Origin: Methyloligella solikamskensis
GTDB taxonomy: Bacteria > Pseudomonadota > Alphaproteobacteria > Rhizobiales > Methyloligellaceae
NCBI RefSeq assembly: GCF_042676065.1
Contig: NZ_JBHTJO010000001.1
Coordinates: 496,001-560,000, forward strand
DNA length: 64,000 nucleotides
Direction of reading: 5' to 3'
Both the position numbers and the translations under genes were made by a program. The notes beneath the pieces are model-generated. The model made no database searches. It was given only the letters and a program-made list of their open reading frames with translations, and was not told the DNA's origin. Below, piece after piece: positions 54,615 to 63,979 of this stretch (positions are counted from its first letter, which is position 1; the number at the start of each line of letters is the position of its first letter).

Positions 54615-55267
54615 TGGATCTCCACACGTCCGTGCTGAAGGACGAGGCGCGGCGCAGCGAGCTTGTCCATCAGGGCGTAGTCGTGGGTTGCGATGATCAC
54701 CGAGGTGCCGAACCTGTTAAGCTCGATGAAGAGGCGAAGCAACCGGTCGCCCATCTCGGGGTCCACATTGCCGGTGGGCTCGTCGGCCAGGAGAAGCTCC
54801 GGCTTGCCGATCACGGCCCGGGCGATGGCTGCGCGCTGCTTTTCGCCGCCGGAGAGCACTTCCGGATAGGCATTGATTCGGTGGCCGAGATCGACCCAGC
54901 GCAGCAGATCCGTGACATCTTCCCGGTATTCGTTGGGGCGCAGGCCCATGACCCGCAAGGGCAGGGCGACGTTCTCCCAGGTGGTCAGGTGATCGAGCAG
55001 GCGGAAATCCTGGAAAACGATGCCGATGCGGCGCCTGAGCCCTGCACGGCCGGCAGAATCCAATTCTTCCACATCTTGTCCAGCCACGTAGATATGCCCG
55101 TCGGACGGCCGCAGGGCCATGAAGATCAGCTTGAGCAGACTGGTCTTGCCGGCGCCGGAAGGGCCCGTCAGAAAGTGGAAAGATCCACGGTGGATATGAA
55201 ATGTGATATGCCGCAGAACGTCGGGGCCGGAGCCATAACGGAGCGCGACATCGTCAAAGCGTATCAA
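54611..55267 (-). CDS. ftsE: cell division ATP-binding protein FtsE
   Basis: The 218-residue ATPase energises FtsX. Walker A is GPSGAGKT at residues 35-42. The Q-loop is IVFQDFRLLDHLT, the signature LSGGEKQRAAIARAV, and the Walker B LLLADEPTGNVDP. Sequence and neighbours fix the identity. The 156-base divergent gap to the zinc-ribbon protein gene holds its promoter; no box was obvious. Confidence 0.95.
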   Translation of the reverse strand: MIRFDDVALRYGSGPDVLRHITFHIHRGSFHFLTGPSGAGKTSLLKLIFMALRPSDGHIYVAGQDVEELDSAGRAGLRRRIGIVFQDFRLLDHLTTWENVALPLRVMGLRPNEYREDVTDLLRWVDLGHRINAYPEVLSGGEKQRAAIARAVIGKPELLLADEPTGNVDPEMGDRLLRLFIELNRFGTSVIIATHDYALMDKLAAPRLVLQHGRVEIH

Positions 55268-55423
55268 ACGATTCCCTCAATGCGCCGTTTACCCCTGATT
55301 CAGCATGATTGCCCACATGCGGGCCTTTATGCTGAACTCGCCATCCGGTATCAATCGAATTGGGCAAAGGCGTGAGGCCGCCCGCCAACCGCAAGCGTCG
55401 CCTGGAAGCCCGGTGAATTCACA

Positions 55424-56680
55424 ATGGCATCAGTAATTATCTGTCCCGCATGCAGCGCCCGTTTTCAAACCGCCGCTGCCTTTCCACCCGAGGGCCGCAA
55501 GGTTCGCTGCAGCAAATGCGGTCATGTCTGGCAAGCGCATCCCGTAAGCGCTGAAGACGAGGCTGCGCCGGAAGGGCCGCCAGCGCAAGGGCAAGCTCCT
55601 TCGCAAGCCCCGTCCAACGGGCCGAATCAGGCCGGCGGACAGCAGCGGCCGGAGAACGGCCCTCCTGCCGGTGCGCCCGGTGGACCGCCGCCTCAAGGCC
55701 AGCGGCCGCCGCAGCGCCCGCCTATGCCGCCGGGACAGGGGCAGCCAGGACAAGGACAACCAGGTCAGGCCGGGCCTCAGGGTGGACCGCCGCGTCCGCC
55801 ACAGCCGCCGCAAGGGCCGCGGCCTCAAGCGCCGGGTCCGCAAGGCGGTCCCGCAGGACAGCCGCCGCAAGGCCCAGGCCCTCAAGGGGCACCGCAAGGA
55901 TCTCCGCAAGGGCCTGGCGGTCAGCCTCGCCAGGCGCCGGCCGCCGGGCCTGCGCCCGAGACACGGTCCGCACCGCCGCCTCCGCCCCCGCCGCCCGGCG
56001 GGCCGCAACCGGATGCGGAATTCGGCTCCTATGAGTCGGCTCAGTACGACTCCGGTGAGGATGCAAGTTTCGGCGAGACCGAGGAGCAGCCTCCTCAGGA
56101 AGACGCGGATTTCGGTTTCGACGAACACTATGGCGAGGAGCCACCCGCTCAGCCGGCAATGACAACGCCTGTGGTCACGGAGCCGCGCAAGGAAGGCGGG
56201 CTGAAAGCCAAGCTCGGCCGCAGCGGCGAGGGCCGCCCCGGTCAGGGCGCCTTGCTGGTCGCCGGCTGGTCCATCTTGGGGCTGGTCGTGGTCGGCGTGC
56301 TGGCGATCTTCCTGTTGATGCCGGCCGCCGTGATGGCCGCCCTGCCGGGCTCGGGCCATCTCTATCAGGCCATGGGCATCGCGCCGGTGGAGCAGGCAGG
56401 TCTCGGCTTCGATGGCGTGACCTACAAGTGGACGCGCTATCAGGGCCAGCGGATGCTGCAGGTGGAAGGTCAGATCGTGAACTTCACCGATGCGGAAGCC
56501 TCCGTGCCGAATGTGCTGATCGCGCTGCTCGATGGAGACGGGGAGAAGATCTCCGAATGGATGGCGCCGGGGAGCGAGACCAATGTCGCGGCTCAGGGCC
56601 GGTCGGAGTTCGCCACCCAGATTCCGTCGCCCCCTGACACCGTGCGCAGCTTCCGGGTGCGGTTCCAGAAGGAAGGCTGA
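55424..56680 (+). CDS. zinc-ribbon/DUF3426 membrane protein with Pro-Gly-Gln linker
   Basis: The 418-residue protein has four zones. An MJ0042-type zinc ribbon is at the N-terminus, with CPACSARF and CSKCGHVW. A low-complexity linker of about 150 residues of Pro, Gly and Gln follows, then an acidic patch. A membrane helix lies at about residues 283-306, followed by a periplasmic DUF3426 domain (VEGQIVNFTDAEASVPNV). Function is unknown. It is divergent from ftsE and coupled to hpt by a one-base overlap (TGATG). Confidence 0.82.
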   Translation: MASVIICPACSARFQTAAAFPPEGRKVRCSKCGHVWQAHPVSAEDEAAPEGPPAQGQAPSQAPSNGPNQAGGQQRPENGPPAGAPGGPPPQGQRPPQRPPMPPGQGQPGQGQPGQAGPQGGPPRPPQPPQGPRPQAPGPQGGPAGQPPQGPGPQGAPQGSPQGPGGQPRQAPAAGPAPETRSAPPPPPPPPGGPQPDAEFGSYESAQYDSGEDASFGETEEQPPQEDADFGFDEHYGEEPPAQPAMTTPVVTEPRKEGGLKAKLGRSGEGRPGQGALLVAGWSILGLVVVGVLAIFLLMPAAVMAALPGSGHLYQAMGIAPVEQAGLGFDGVTYKWTRYQGQRMLQVEGQIVNFTDAEASVPNVLIALLDGDGEKISEWMAPGSETNVAAQGRSEFATQIPSPPDTVRSFRVRFQKEG

Positions 56681-57288
56681 TGGGCGCGCCCGCGCCAGAG
56701 GCAGGCGGCGTCAAGACGCTCTACGACGCGGCGCAGATCTCCACGCGGGTGAACGAACTCGCCGCGCAGATCGCTGACGCCAAGCTCCAGCGGCTCGTCA
56801 TCGTAGCCGTTCTGAAGGGCAGCTTCATCTTCGCCGCCGACCTCATCCGGGCGCTCCATGTCCGCGGCCTCGCGCCTGAGATCGATTTCATCTTTCTTGC
56901 AAGCTACGGCGCCGGGACGACATCCCAAGGCAGCGTCAAAGTGCTGCGCGATGTCGGCACGCCGCTTTCGGGCCGGGACGTTATCCTGGTGGACGACATT
57001 CTCGATTCGGGGCGCACGCTGGCCTTCGCCAAGGATCTGCTGCAGCAGCGCGGGGCAAACCGCGTGATGACCTGCGTGCTCATCGACAAGCAGGGTGTGG
57101 AGCGGGTCGTGCCCATCGAGGCCGATCTCATCGGCTTTTCCTGTCCGCCCGAATTCGTGGTCGGCTACGGGATGGATCTCGCTCACCGCTATCGTGAGCT
57201 GCCCTTTATCGGGGTGGTTGCGGAGGAGACTGCCGCGGCTTTGGAGCCCGAGGCGACCGCCGATGCCCCGGAGAAGGCCGAGACCTGA
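56680..57288 (+). CDS. hpt: hypoxanthine phosphoribosyltransferase
   Basis: This purine-salvage enzyme makes IMP and GMP from bases and PRPP. The 202-residue protein carries the PRPP-binding loop DVILVDDILDSGRTLAFAK. An N-terminal flexible-loop region FIFLASYGAGTTSQG and C-terminal PEFVVGYGMDLAHRYRELPF match the family. The C-terminal 15 residues are a variable tail. It is coupled to the DUF3426 gene. Confidence 0.93.
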   Translation: MGAPAPEAGGVKTLYDAAQISTRVNELAAQIADAKLQRLVIVAVLKGSFIFAADLIRALHVRGLAPEIDFIFLASYGAGTTSQGSVKVLRDVGTPLSGRDVILVDDILDSGRTLAFAKDLLQQRGANRVMTCVLIDKQGVERVVPIEADLIGFSCPPEFVVGYGMDLAHRYRELPFIGVVAEETAAALEPEATADAPEKAET

Positions 57289-57315
57289 GGGTCTGTCGCT
57301 TAGAGTAGGACCGTC

Positions 57316-60111
57316 CTAGTAGGACCGGATCAGCCGTTCCAGATATTCCAGCTCGATCATGGGGCGCTGGGGATCGCCCAGGCGACGCCTGAGCTCGTCC
57401 AGCACCTGGCGGGCGCGCTGGATGTCGATCTCGTCGGGCACCTTCACCGATAGGCCGTAATCGGGCTGATTGTTCTTGTTGGGACGGCCTAGGGGATCGC
57501 GGTTGGTCTGGCCTTGGGCCTGGCCCTGCTGCTGGGAATTGCTCTGCATGGCCTGCTCGGCCATGGATTTCGCCCCTTCACGCATATTGTCGAGCGCCAT
57601 GCCCTGCTGTTGGGCGGCATTGCCGAGCTGGTTCTGACCCAGGGCATCCTGAGCATCACCCATTGAGTCTCCGGCATTGCCCAGCTCGCTCGGCGCCTCG
57701 GAGCCGCCGATCCGCATGGCGTCCATGAGCTGTTGGAGCTGATCCATCAGATCGCCCTGGCGCTGGGCGAGATCGTTGTTCTGGGGCCCTTGGCCCTGAC
57801 CCTGCTGACCGCGCGGCCCTTCGCCTTGCTGACCTTGTTGTCCCTGCTGGCCTTGCTGCCCGGGCTGCTGCTGTTGGCCCTGCTGCTGCTGACCCATCTG
57901 GCCCATCTGCTGCTGGCCCTGGTTCTGGGGCGGCTGACCGAACAGCTCGGGGAACATCTGCCGGCCATACTGCATGGGCTGACCGGGCGGGCTGACCTCG
58001 AACTGCTCGTTCTGGCCGGGTCCCTGCTGCTGGTTCTTCTTGAAGGTCTCGTCCATCAGCTGCTGCTGCTGATTGATGAGATCGCCAAGCTTCTCCATGG
58101 CCTTCTGCATCTGTTGCTGCTTGGCGTTCTCGGAGAAGGTGCCGGTCTGCAGGCGATTGAGCACGTCCTCGAGTTGGGAGAGCATCTGCTCGGCCATCTC
58201 GTTGGAGCCGGCCTGGGCGAGCTTCTTGATGTTGTCCAGCATCTGATCGAGATTCTGCTGGGACATCATCTGCTCGCCGCTCTGGGGCTGGGCATCCTTC
58301 GGCAGATTGCCCTTCTCCTTCGCCTGCTGGGCGAGTTGCTGCATGTATTTCTCGAGCTTGTCGCGGAGGTTGTCGACGAGCTGCTCGATCTCCTCCGGCG
58401 AGGCGCCGTTCTTCAGCGCATCTTCTAGCGCCTTCTTGGCGGCCTTCATGGCCTGCTCGGCGGCCGGCAGATCGCCGTCCTCGATGCGGAGCGCGATATC
58501 CCAGAGTTGATTGGCCACGGTGATGAGGGAGTCGCGCGAGGTATCGTCCTCAAGACGCCAGTAGGCGCTGCGCAGGCCCAGAAAGACGCGGAAATCCTCG
58601 TTCACTTTGTCGGCGCCCAAAGTCAGCGCATCGAGGGCCAGGGCCACCTGATCGGCCTGATCTGGGTGGCGCACGAGATTGCGGCGCTGCTCGACGACCG
58701 CCTTGGCGAGCGGCTTGGTGAACTGCCGTTCCGGCAGGATGAACTCGTAGATCTCGCTGCGGCCTTCCTGACCGGCCTGGTCCTTGGCGACCAGGGTCAT
58801 GGCGACGCGCAGGCCCGCCCAGGGGTGCGCGGTCAGATCCGTGGTGGAGGTGCCGGCAGCCTGCTTGGCGTTCGCCTTGGGCAGCTTCAGCGCCATTTCC
58901 GGCGGATCGAAGAGCGGGTCCTTGTCCGGGTCAATGCCGGAGAGAGCGATGGGGAAGCTGCCGTCTTCGGTCTGCTGCAAGAGCTCGAATTCGGCCGCGG
59001 CGCTGGCGACGCCGAAATCGTCGGAGGCTTCGTAAGTGAGGCGAAGCGCGCTGCGGGGCGTCTTGGTGGGCTCGCCCTTGAGGTTGACGGTGGGGGCGAG
59101 ATCGTCAGCCAGGGAGAACTGCCAGCTCGCCGCGGTCTGACGGTCGATCTCGACCGTGGCCGTAGCCGATTTCTTCAGCGGCACGTGAAATTCGATGAGC
59201 CCATCGCGGCCTTTCTCCGGCTCGATGGTCTTAGGCTTGCTGGCCTTCGCTTCCTTGCGGTCCTTGCCGTTATTGCCTTCCTTGACGATCGGGCCTTCGG
59301 TCAGGGTCAGCCGCACGGGCTCGCCTTCCGGCGCGTGGGCCCGGACGATCAGCTCGCTGCGCTCCGGCACGGTGAGGGCACGAAAGACCTCCGCGCCGGC
59401 GCCGACGCTTTCGCTGCCGTCGGCCAGCACGATGGGCGCTTCGCCCGTATAGACCGGCGGGGTCACCCAGGCGTCGAGGCGGAGCAGGGCTTGGGATTCG
59501 GTGGGCGCGAGCACGAAGGCCTGTTTGATGCGGTTGAAGGTGTCGGGCCCGGCGATGACGATGGCGACGAAGACCATGAGCAGCAGGCCGGCGCGCACCG
59601 CATAAGGATCACGGCGGTCGTTGCGGGGCTCGGGCCAGGAGGGCCGCAGCTTCTGCAGCAGATTGGCGAGGCGGCGGCGATGGGCGGCCCAGAGCGCGTC
59701 GGTCTCGGGATCGGCGTAACCGGAGATCGTGTCTTCGTAGGAGGACGCCGGACGATGCTTCACCCCGGCATTGCGCTCAAGCCGGCGGACGGCTTCCTGA
59801 CGGGAGGGCCATGAGAGGCGGGCGAGGGGGAAGAGCGAGGCGAGCAGCGCGATGGCGAACGCGGCGAGGGCCACGCGATGGGCCATGGGCGGGAAATAGG
59901 CCCAGAGCTGCAGCAAGCTCATCACCAGGAATGCGCCGACGACGATGCCGGGCCAGAGCAGGGCTTCCCAGATGCGTTCGGCCGTCATGGCGAGCCAGCT
60001 CAAGGTGACGCGGCTTTCGAAGCTGCGCGAGAGCGCAGCGTCGGCTTCCGCCCGCTCGCGCATTTCTCTCCGGGTCTTGAGGCTGTTCTTCCGTCTGGAT
60101 ACCACCGGCAT
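57316..60111 (-). CDS. TIGR02302/DUF4175 family membrane protein with Gln-rich C-terminus
   Basis: TIGR02302 is an alphaproteobacterial family of about 850-residue proteins of unknown role. This member has two helices near residues 55-95, a third at about 178-195, a large periplasmic domain, and a long coiled-coil/Gln-rich C-terminal half (QQQQG and QGQQGQQ-type tracts). The C-terminus (ARQVLDELRRRLGDPQRP, then LEYLERLIRSY) is conserved. ATG 60111 is listed because an upstream TTG at 60180 lacks a ribosome site; a GTG at 60105 has GAGAGG at better spacing. lysA lies upstream on the same strand. Confidence 0.82.
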   Translation of the reverse strand: MPVVSRRKNSLKTRREMRERAEADAALSRSFESRVTLSWLAMTAERIWEALLWPGIVVGAFLVMSLLQLWAYFPPMAHRVALAAFAIALLASLFPLARLSWPSRQEAVRRLERNAGVKHRPASSYEDTISGYADPETDALWAAHRRRLANLLQKLRPSWPEPRNDRRDPYAVRAGLLLMVFVAIVIAGPDTFNRIKQAFVLAPTESQALLRLDAWVTPPVYTGEAPIVLADGSESVGAGAEVFRALTVPERSELIVRAHAPEGEPVRLTLTEGPIVKEGNNGKDRKEAKASKPKTIEPEKGRDGLIEFHVPLKKSATATVEIDRQTAASWQFSLADDLAPTVNLKGEPTKTPRSALRLTYEASDDFGVASAAAEFELLQQTEDGSFPIALSGIDPDKDPLFDPPEMALKLPKANAKQAAGTSTTDLTAHPWAGLRVAMTLVAKDQAGQEGRSEIYEFILPERQFTKPLAKAVVEQRRNLVRHPDQADQVALALDALTLGADKVNEDFRVFLGLRSAYWRLEDDTSRDSLITVANQLWDIALRIEDGDLPAAEQAMKAAKKALEDALKNGASPEEIEQLVDNLRDKLEKYMQQLAQQAKEKGNLPKDAQPQSGEQMMSQQNLDQMLDNIKKLAQAGSNEMAEQMLSQLEDVLNRLQTGTFSENAKQQQMQKAMEKLGDLINQQQQLMDETFKKNQQQGPGQNEQFEVSPPGQPMQYGRQMFPELFGQPPQNQGQQQMGQMGQQQQGQQQQPGQQGQQGQQGQQGEGPRGQQGQGQGPQNNDLAQRQGDLMDQLQQLMDAMRIGGSEAPSELGNAGDSMGDAQDALGQNQLGNAAQQQGMALDNMREGAKSMAEQAMQSNSQQQGQAQGQTNRDPLGRPNKNNQPDYGLSVKVPDEIDIQRARQVLDELRRRLGDPQRPMIELEYLERLIRSY

Positions 60112-60234
60112 CCTCTCTAGGTAACGCGCAAGGGGGCTATGACGCGCAAGCGAGCTTAGCTGCACTTTCGCTTCGGCCAAAGCCGAACTCGCGCAGATGT
60201 GATGGGCTGAATGCCGCGTTCTTCGCTTTGCGGA

Positions 60235-61506
60235 TTACGCCTTCAGCCAGTCCGGCATGCGTTCGGCCGCCAGCATCGTCTCGTAGGTCGGACGGGGCCG
60301 GGTCGCGGCATAGCGGTCGCCCGAAACCAGCACCTCCGGAACGGCCAAGCGACTATTATATTGGGACGACAATACGGCGCCGTAAGCCCCCGCCGTCATC
60401 ACCGCCAGCAGATCGCCGGGAGCGAGCTTCGGCAGAGTGCGATCCTGGGCGAGGAAGTCGCCGCTTTCGCACACAGGCCCCACGATATCGGTGGTCTCCA
60501 TGGGCGTGTCGGCCGTCGGCTCCTGGACGGGCCAGATCTCGTGATAGGCCTCGTAGAGGGTCGGGCGCATGAGATCGTTCATGGCCGCGTCCACGATGGT
60601 GAAGCTCTTGGCCGCGCCTTCCTTCTCGTAGATCACCCGGGTGACGAGGATGCCTGCATTGCCCGCGATCATGCGACCCGGCTCGAAGAGAAGGCGGCAA
60701 TCGAGGCTCTTCACGCTTTCGCGCACCAGGGCTGCGTAATCGAGGGGCAAGGGCGGGGCGGGGGCGTCACTGCGATAGGGAATGCCCAGCCCGCCGCCGA
60801 GATTGACGAAATTGATGGTGAAGCCGTCGGCGCGGAGCTTCCGGACCAGCTCGGTCAGCAGCGCGAAGGCGTTGCGGAACGGCTCCAGATCGGTGATCTG
60901 ACTACCGATATGCATATGCACGCCTTCCGCCTCGATCCCCGGCAGGTCGCGGGCGAGGCCGTACAGCTCGAGCGCCTGATCGAAGGGGATGCCGAACTTG
61001 TTCTCCGCGCGGCCCGTGGCGATCTTGTGATGGGTCTTGGCGTCTACATCCGGATTGACCCGCAGCGCGATGCGAGCGGTGACGCCCTGCGCATCGGCCA
61101 CCTCACTCAAGGCCCGGAGCTCGGCTTCGGATTCCACGTTGAAGGCGAAGATGCCTTCCTGGAGCGCGTAGGCCATCTCGTCCTTGGTCTTGCCGACGCC
61201 TGAGAAGACGATGCGCTCCGGCTCGACGCCGACGGTGCGGGCACGGCGGAGCTCGCCTTCGGAGACGACATCCATGCCGGCCCCGGCGGCAGCCAGGGTC
61301 GCCAGCACGCCGAGATTGGAGTTGGCCTTCACGGAATAGCAGACGAGCGCGTCAAAGCCGTCGAAGGCCTCCGCGAAGACGCGGTAGTGGCGCTGAAGCG
61401 TCGCTGTGGAATAGCAGTAGAACGGGGTGCCCACCTCCTCCGCGAGATCGACGAGACTGACCTCCTCGGCGTGGAGCACGCCCCGCCGGTAGGCGAAGTG
61501 GTGCAT
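60235..61506 (-). CDS. lysA: diaminopimelate decarboxylase
   Basis: LysA decarboxylates meso-diaminopimelate to lysine. The 423-residue PLP enzyme has Lys60 in CYSVKANSN as the Schiff-base residue. HMHIGSQI, NLGGGLGIPY and EPGRMIAGNAG bind the cofactor phosphate. CESGDFLAQDR holds the active-site cysteine from the second subunit. It lies 18 bases after lptM, giving the argH-lptM-lysA order common in Rhizobiales. Confidence 0.96.
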   Translation of the reverse strand: MHHFAYRRGVLHAEEVSLVDLAEEVGTPFYCYSTATLQRHYRVFAEAFDGFDALVCYSVKANSNLGVLATLAAAGAGMDVVSEGELRRARTVGVEPERIVFSGVGKTKDEMAYALQEGIFAFNVESEAELRALSEVADAQGVTARIALRVNPDVDAKTHHKIATGRAENKFGIPFDQALELYGLARDLPGIEAEGVHMHIGSQITDLEPFRNAFALLTELVRKLRADGFTINFVNLGGGLGIPYRSDAPAPPLPLDYAALVRESVKSLDCRLLFEPGRMIAGNAGILVTRVIYEKEGAAKSFTIVDAAMNDLMRPTLYEAYHEIWPVQEPTADTPMETTDIVGPVCESGDFLAQDRTLPKLAPGDLLAVMTAGAYGAVLSSQYNSRLAVPEVLVSGDRYAATRPRPTYETMLAAERMPDWLKA

Positions 61507-61524
61507 CTTATCGGCTCGGAAGCG

Positions 61525-61725
61525 CTATTCGAGGAACCCGTCGATGATCAGGCGGCGGTCGGGCGCCTTCTGCATTTTGGTTTCGGGATCGGCCTGGGTC
61601 GTCGGCACGGGCGAGGGCGGACGCTCCAGCGAGCCCTTACGGCCGCAGGCGCTGAGACCCACGCTCATCAGCAGAGCGACAATGACGAGAAGGCGCCACG
61701 CGCTGTCCATGGTCTTGAGTCCCAT
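61525..61725 (-). CDS. lptM: LptM-like small lipoprotein
   Basis: LptM (YifL) is a small lipoprotein that helps the LptDE lipopolysaccharide translocon mature. The 66-residue precursor has a signal helix (WRLLVIVALLMSVGL) and lipobox LSAC at residues 24-27. The conserved start of the mature protein is CGRKGSLERPP. ATG 61725 has GGAAGGG ten bases upstream; an internal ATG at 61710 is possible. It lies between argH and lysA. Confidence 0.85.
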   Translation of the reverse strand: MGLKTMDSAWRLLVIVALLMSVGLSACGRKGSLERPPSPVPTTQADPETKMQKAPDRRLIIDGFLE

Positions 61726-61814
61726 GGTTCTGCCCTTCCGATCCGGTTTCGTTCGGCGCGTCACGCGAAGGACGCGGCCAGCTTCAGACTATCTGTATCA
61801 GATACTGCCTTGTT

Positions 61815-63212
61815 CTATCCTGTCGGGGCCTCTTTCGCCAACCGCTTTATCCAGCGCTTCGCCTCGCGGCGCACATTGGACGGGGCGGTTCCGCCATAGC
61901 TTTTGCGGCTTTTGACGGAGGCTGCGACGGAAAGCACGGAATAGACGTCCTCTGTGATCTTGGAATCGATGGCCTGAAGATCGCTTAACTCCAGTTTCGC
62001 CAGCGGTTTTCCCTTCTCTTCGGCAAGCGCGACGATGCGTCCCGTGACGTGGTGGGCGTCGCGGAAGGGAAGTCCTGCCTCGCGCACCAGCCAGTCCGCC
62101 AGGTCGGTGGCGGTGGAGAAACCCTGGCCGGCGGCGCGCTTCATGGCCTTCTTGTTGGGCTCCATATCGCCCACCATCCCGGCCATGGCCGCGATGCCGA
62201 GCTTCAGGGAGGCGAGGGCGTCGAAGACGGGCTCCTTGTCCTCCTGCATGTCCTTGGCATAGGCGAGCGGCAGGCCCTTCATCACCATGAGAAGCGACTG
62301 GAAGGCGCCGGCGATGCGGCCCGTCTTGGCGCGGATCAGCTCGGCGGCGTCGGGGTTGCGCTTCTGGGGCATGATGGACGAGCCGGTGGAGAAGCGGTCC
62401 GACAGCTTGGCGAAGGAAAACTGCGCCGAGGCCCAGTTGACGATCTCCTCGGCGAGCCGGGAGAGATGCATGGCCGCGATGGTCGCCGCAGCCATGGTCT
62501 CCAGTGCGAAGTCCCGGTCTGAGACAGCGTCCAGGGAGTTGGCCGTGGGCCGGTCGAATTGAAGTGCCTTCGCGGTCATCTCTCGGTCGATGGGAAAGCC
62601 CGTGCCGGCGAGCGCCGCGGAGCCAAGGGGCGATTCGTTGAGCCGTGTGCGGGCATCGGCGAAGCGGCCCCGGTCGCGGCTCAGCATCTCCACATAGGCG
62701 AGGCAGTGATGGCCGAAGGTCACTGGCTGGGCGGTTTGGAGATGGGTGAAGCCCGGCATGACCGTTGCGGCGTGCTCCACGGCCTGCTCGGCCAGCGCCA
62801 GCTGCAGGGCGGCGAGACCGGCATCGATCTCGTCGATCTCGTCGCGGACATAGAGCCGGAAATCGGTCGCCACCTGGTCGTTGCGCGAGCGCGCGGTGTG
62901 GAGCTTGCCGGCGGTGGGGCCGATCAGCTCCTTCAGCCGGTTCTCGATATTGAGGTGGATGTCTTCGAGTTCTCGCGAGAAGTTGAATTCCCCCGCCTCG
63001 ATCTCCTTTGCGATGGTGTCGAGCCCGCCCACGATCTGCCGCTCTTCGTCGGCAGAGATGATGCCGGTGGCGGCAAGCATGGCGGCATGGGCTTTCGAGG
63101 CCAGAATGTCCTGGCGCCACAGCCGCTTGTCGAAGCCGATGGAGGCGTTTATCTCCTCCATGATCTGGGCGGGGCTTAAATCAAACCGGCCGCCCCACAT
63201 GGTATTGGCCAT
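61815..63212 (-). CDS. argH: argininosuccinate lyase
   Basis: ArgH splits argininosuccinate to arginine and fumarate. The 465-residue enzyme has the superfamily signature GSSIMPQKRNPD and the substrate block HTARSRNDQVATDFRL. MWGGRFDLSPAQIMEEINAS is the typical N-terminus. ATG 63212 has the start at the conserved MANTMWGGRF; longer upstream sequence is not part of it. It is divergent from a TlpA protein gene. Confidence 0.96.
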   Translation of the reverse strand: MANTMWGGRFDLSPAQIMEEINASIGFDKRLWRQDILASKAHAAMLAATGIISADEERQIVGGLDTIAKEIEAGEFNFSRELEDIHLNIENRLKELIGPTAGKLHTARSRNDQVATDFRLYVRDEIDEIDAGLAALQLALAEQAVEHAATVMPGFTHLQTAQPVTFGHHCLAYVEMLSRDRGRFADARTRLNESPLGSAALAGTGFPIDREMTAKALQFDRPTANSLDAVSDRDFALETMAAATIAAMHLSRLAEEIVNWASAQFSFAKLSDRFSTGSSIMPQKRNPDAAELIRAKTGRIAGAFQSLLMVMKGLPLAYAKDMQEDKEPVFDALASLKLGIAAMAGMVGDMEPNKKAMKRAAGQGFSTATDLADWLVREAGLPFRDAHHVTGRIVALAEEKGKPLAKLELSDLQAIDSKITEDVYSVLSVAASVKSRKSYGGTAPSNVRREAKRWIKRLAKEAPTG

Positions 63213-63262
63213 TTGTTGAGCCTTACTCCATTGGGCGAAGCCAAAAACAGGCGAGGAACCAA

Positions 63263-63979
63263 GTGAGCGACAGCAAGAGCCAGGGCCGAAAGCCATCGCC
63301 GCTCGGGATTGGGGTCGTCGCGCTTATAGCGGCGATTGCGGGTTTTGGCATTATTTTTTGGGTTTTTGGACCGAAAAACCCTGAATCCGACGTGAAAACG
63401 GCCGATTCGGCCGAATCCGCCGCAGACACGCCTGCGGCTTCGAGCAAGGGAAGCGGCCCGCTTGCCGGTCTCAACAAGGGCGATATGGCGGCCTTCGTGA
63501 TCAAGAAGGAGCCGGAGCCTCTGCCGCCCATGCCCATGGAAGGGGCGGACGGCAAAGAGGTCGCCATGGCCGACTTCAAAGGCAAGGTCGTGCTTCTGAA
63601 CATCTGGGCGACCTGGTGCCATCCCTGCCGTGAGGAGATGCCGGCGCTGGACAAGCTTCAGAAGGAACTCGGCGGCGAGGATTTCGAGGTCGTGGCGATG
63701 AATATCGACCGCGGCAGCCCGGACAAGGCGAAGGACTTCCTGAAAGAGGTGAAGGCTGAGAACCTCGCCTTCTATCGCGACCCGTCCAGCAAGCTCTTCA
63801 CCAAGCTCAAGGCCGTGGGCATGCCGACCACCTTGCTCGTCAACCGCGACGGCGAGGAGATGGGCCGCTTGGTCGGGCCAGCGGAATGGGATTCGCCGGA
63901 AGCCGTGCGTCTGATCAAGGCAGCGATTGCCGCGAATGGCGATGCGGCGGACCCCGGCGACGCCCCGGAAACCCAGTAG
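63263..63979 (+). CDS. tlpA: TlpA-family thioredoxin-like protein
   Basis: The 238-residue protein has an N-terminal membrane anchor (about 13-36), a Ser/Ala-rich linker, and a periplasmic thioredoxin domain. The active site is WATWCHPC with cysteines 119 and 122, followed by the cis-proline in GMPTTLLVNRDG. TlpA types keep cytochrome-oxidase or other copper-site thiols reduced; here the partner is unknown. The CHPC motif differs from the CGPC of ccmG in this window. GTG 63263 follows GCGAGG. Confidence 0.9.
   Translation: MSDSKSQGRKPSPLGIGVVALIAAIAGFGIIFWVFGPKNPESDVKTADSAESAADTPAASSKGSGPLAGLNKGDMAAFVIKKEPEPLPPMPMEGADGKEVAMADFKGKVVLLNIWATWCHPCREEMPALDKLQKELGGEDFEVVAMNIDRGSPDKAKDFLKEVKAENLAFYRDPSSKLFTKLKAVGMPTTLLVNRDGEEMGRLVGPAEWDSPEAVRLIKAAIAANGDAADPGDAPETQ

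Noticed and set aside
57733..58428. 231-codon Leu-rich plus-strand frame
   Set aside because: It is the antisense of the Gln-rich tail of the TIGR02302 gene; CTG runs translate as leucine.
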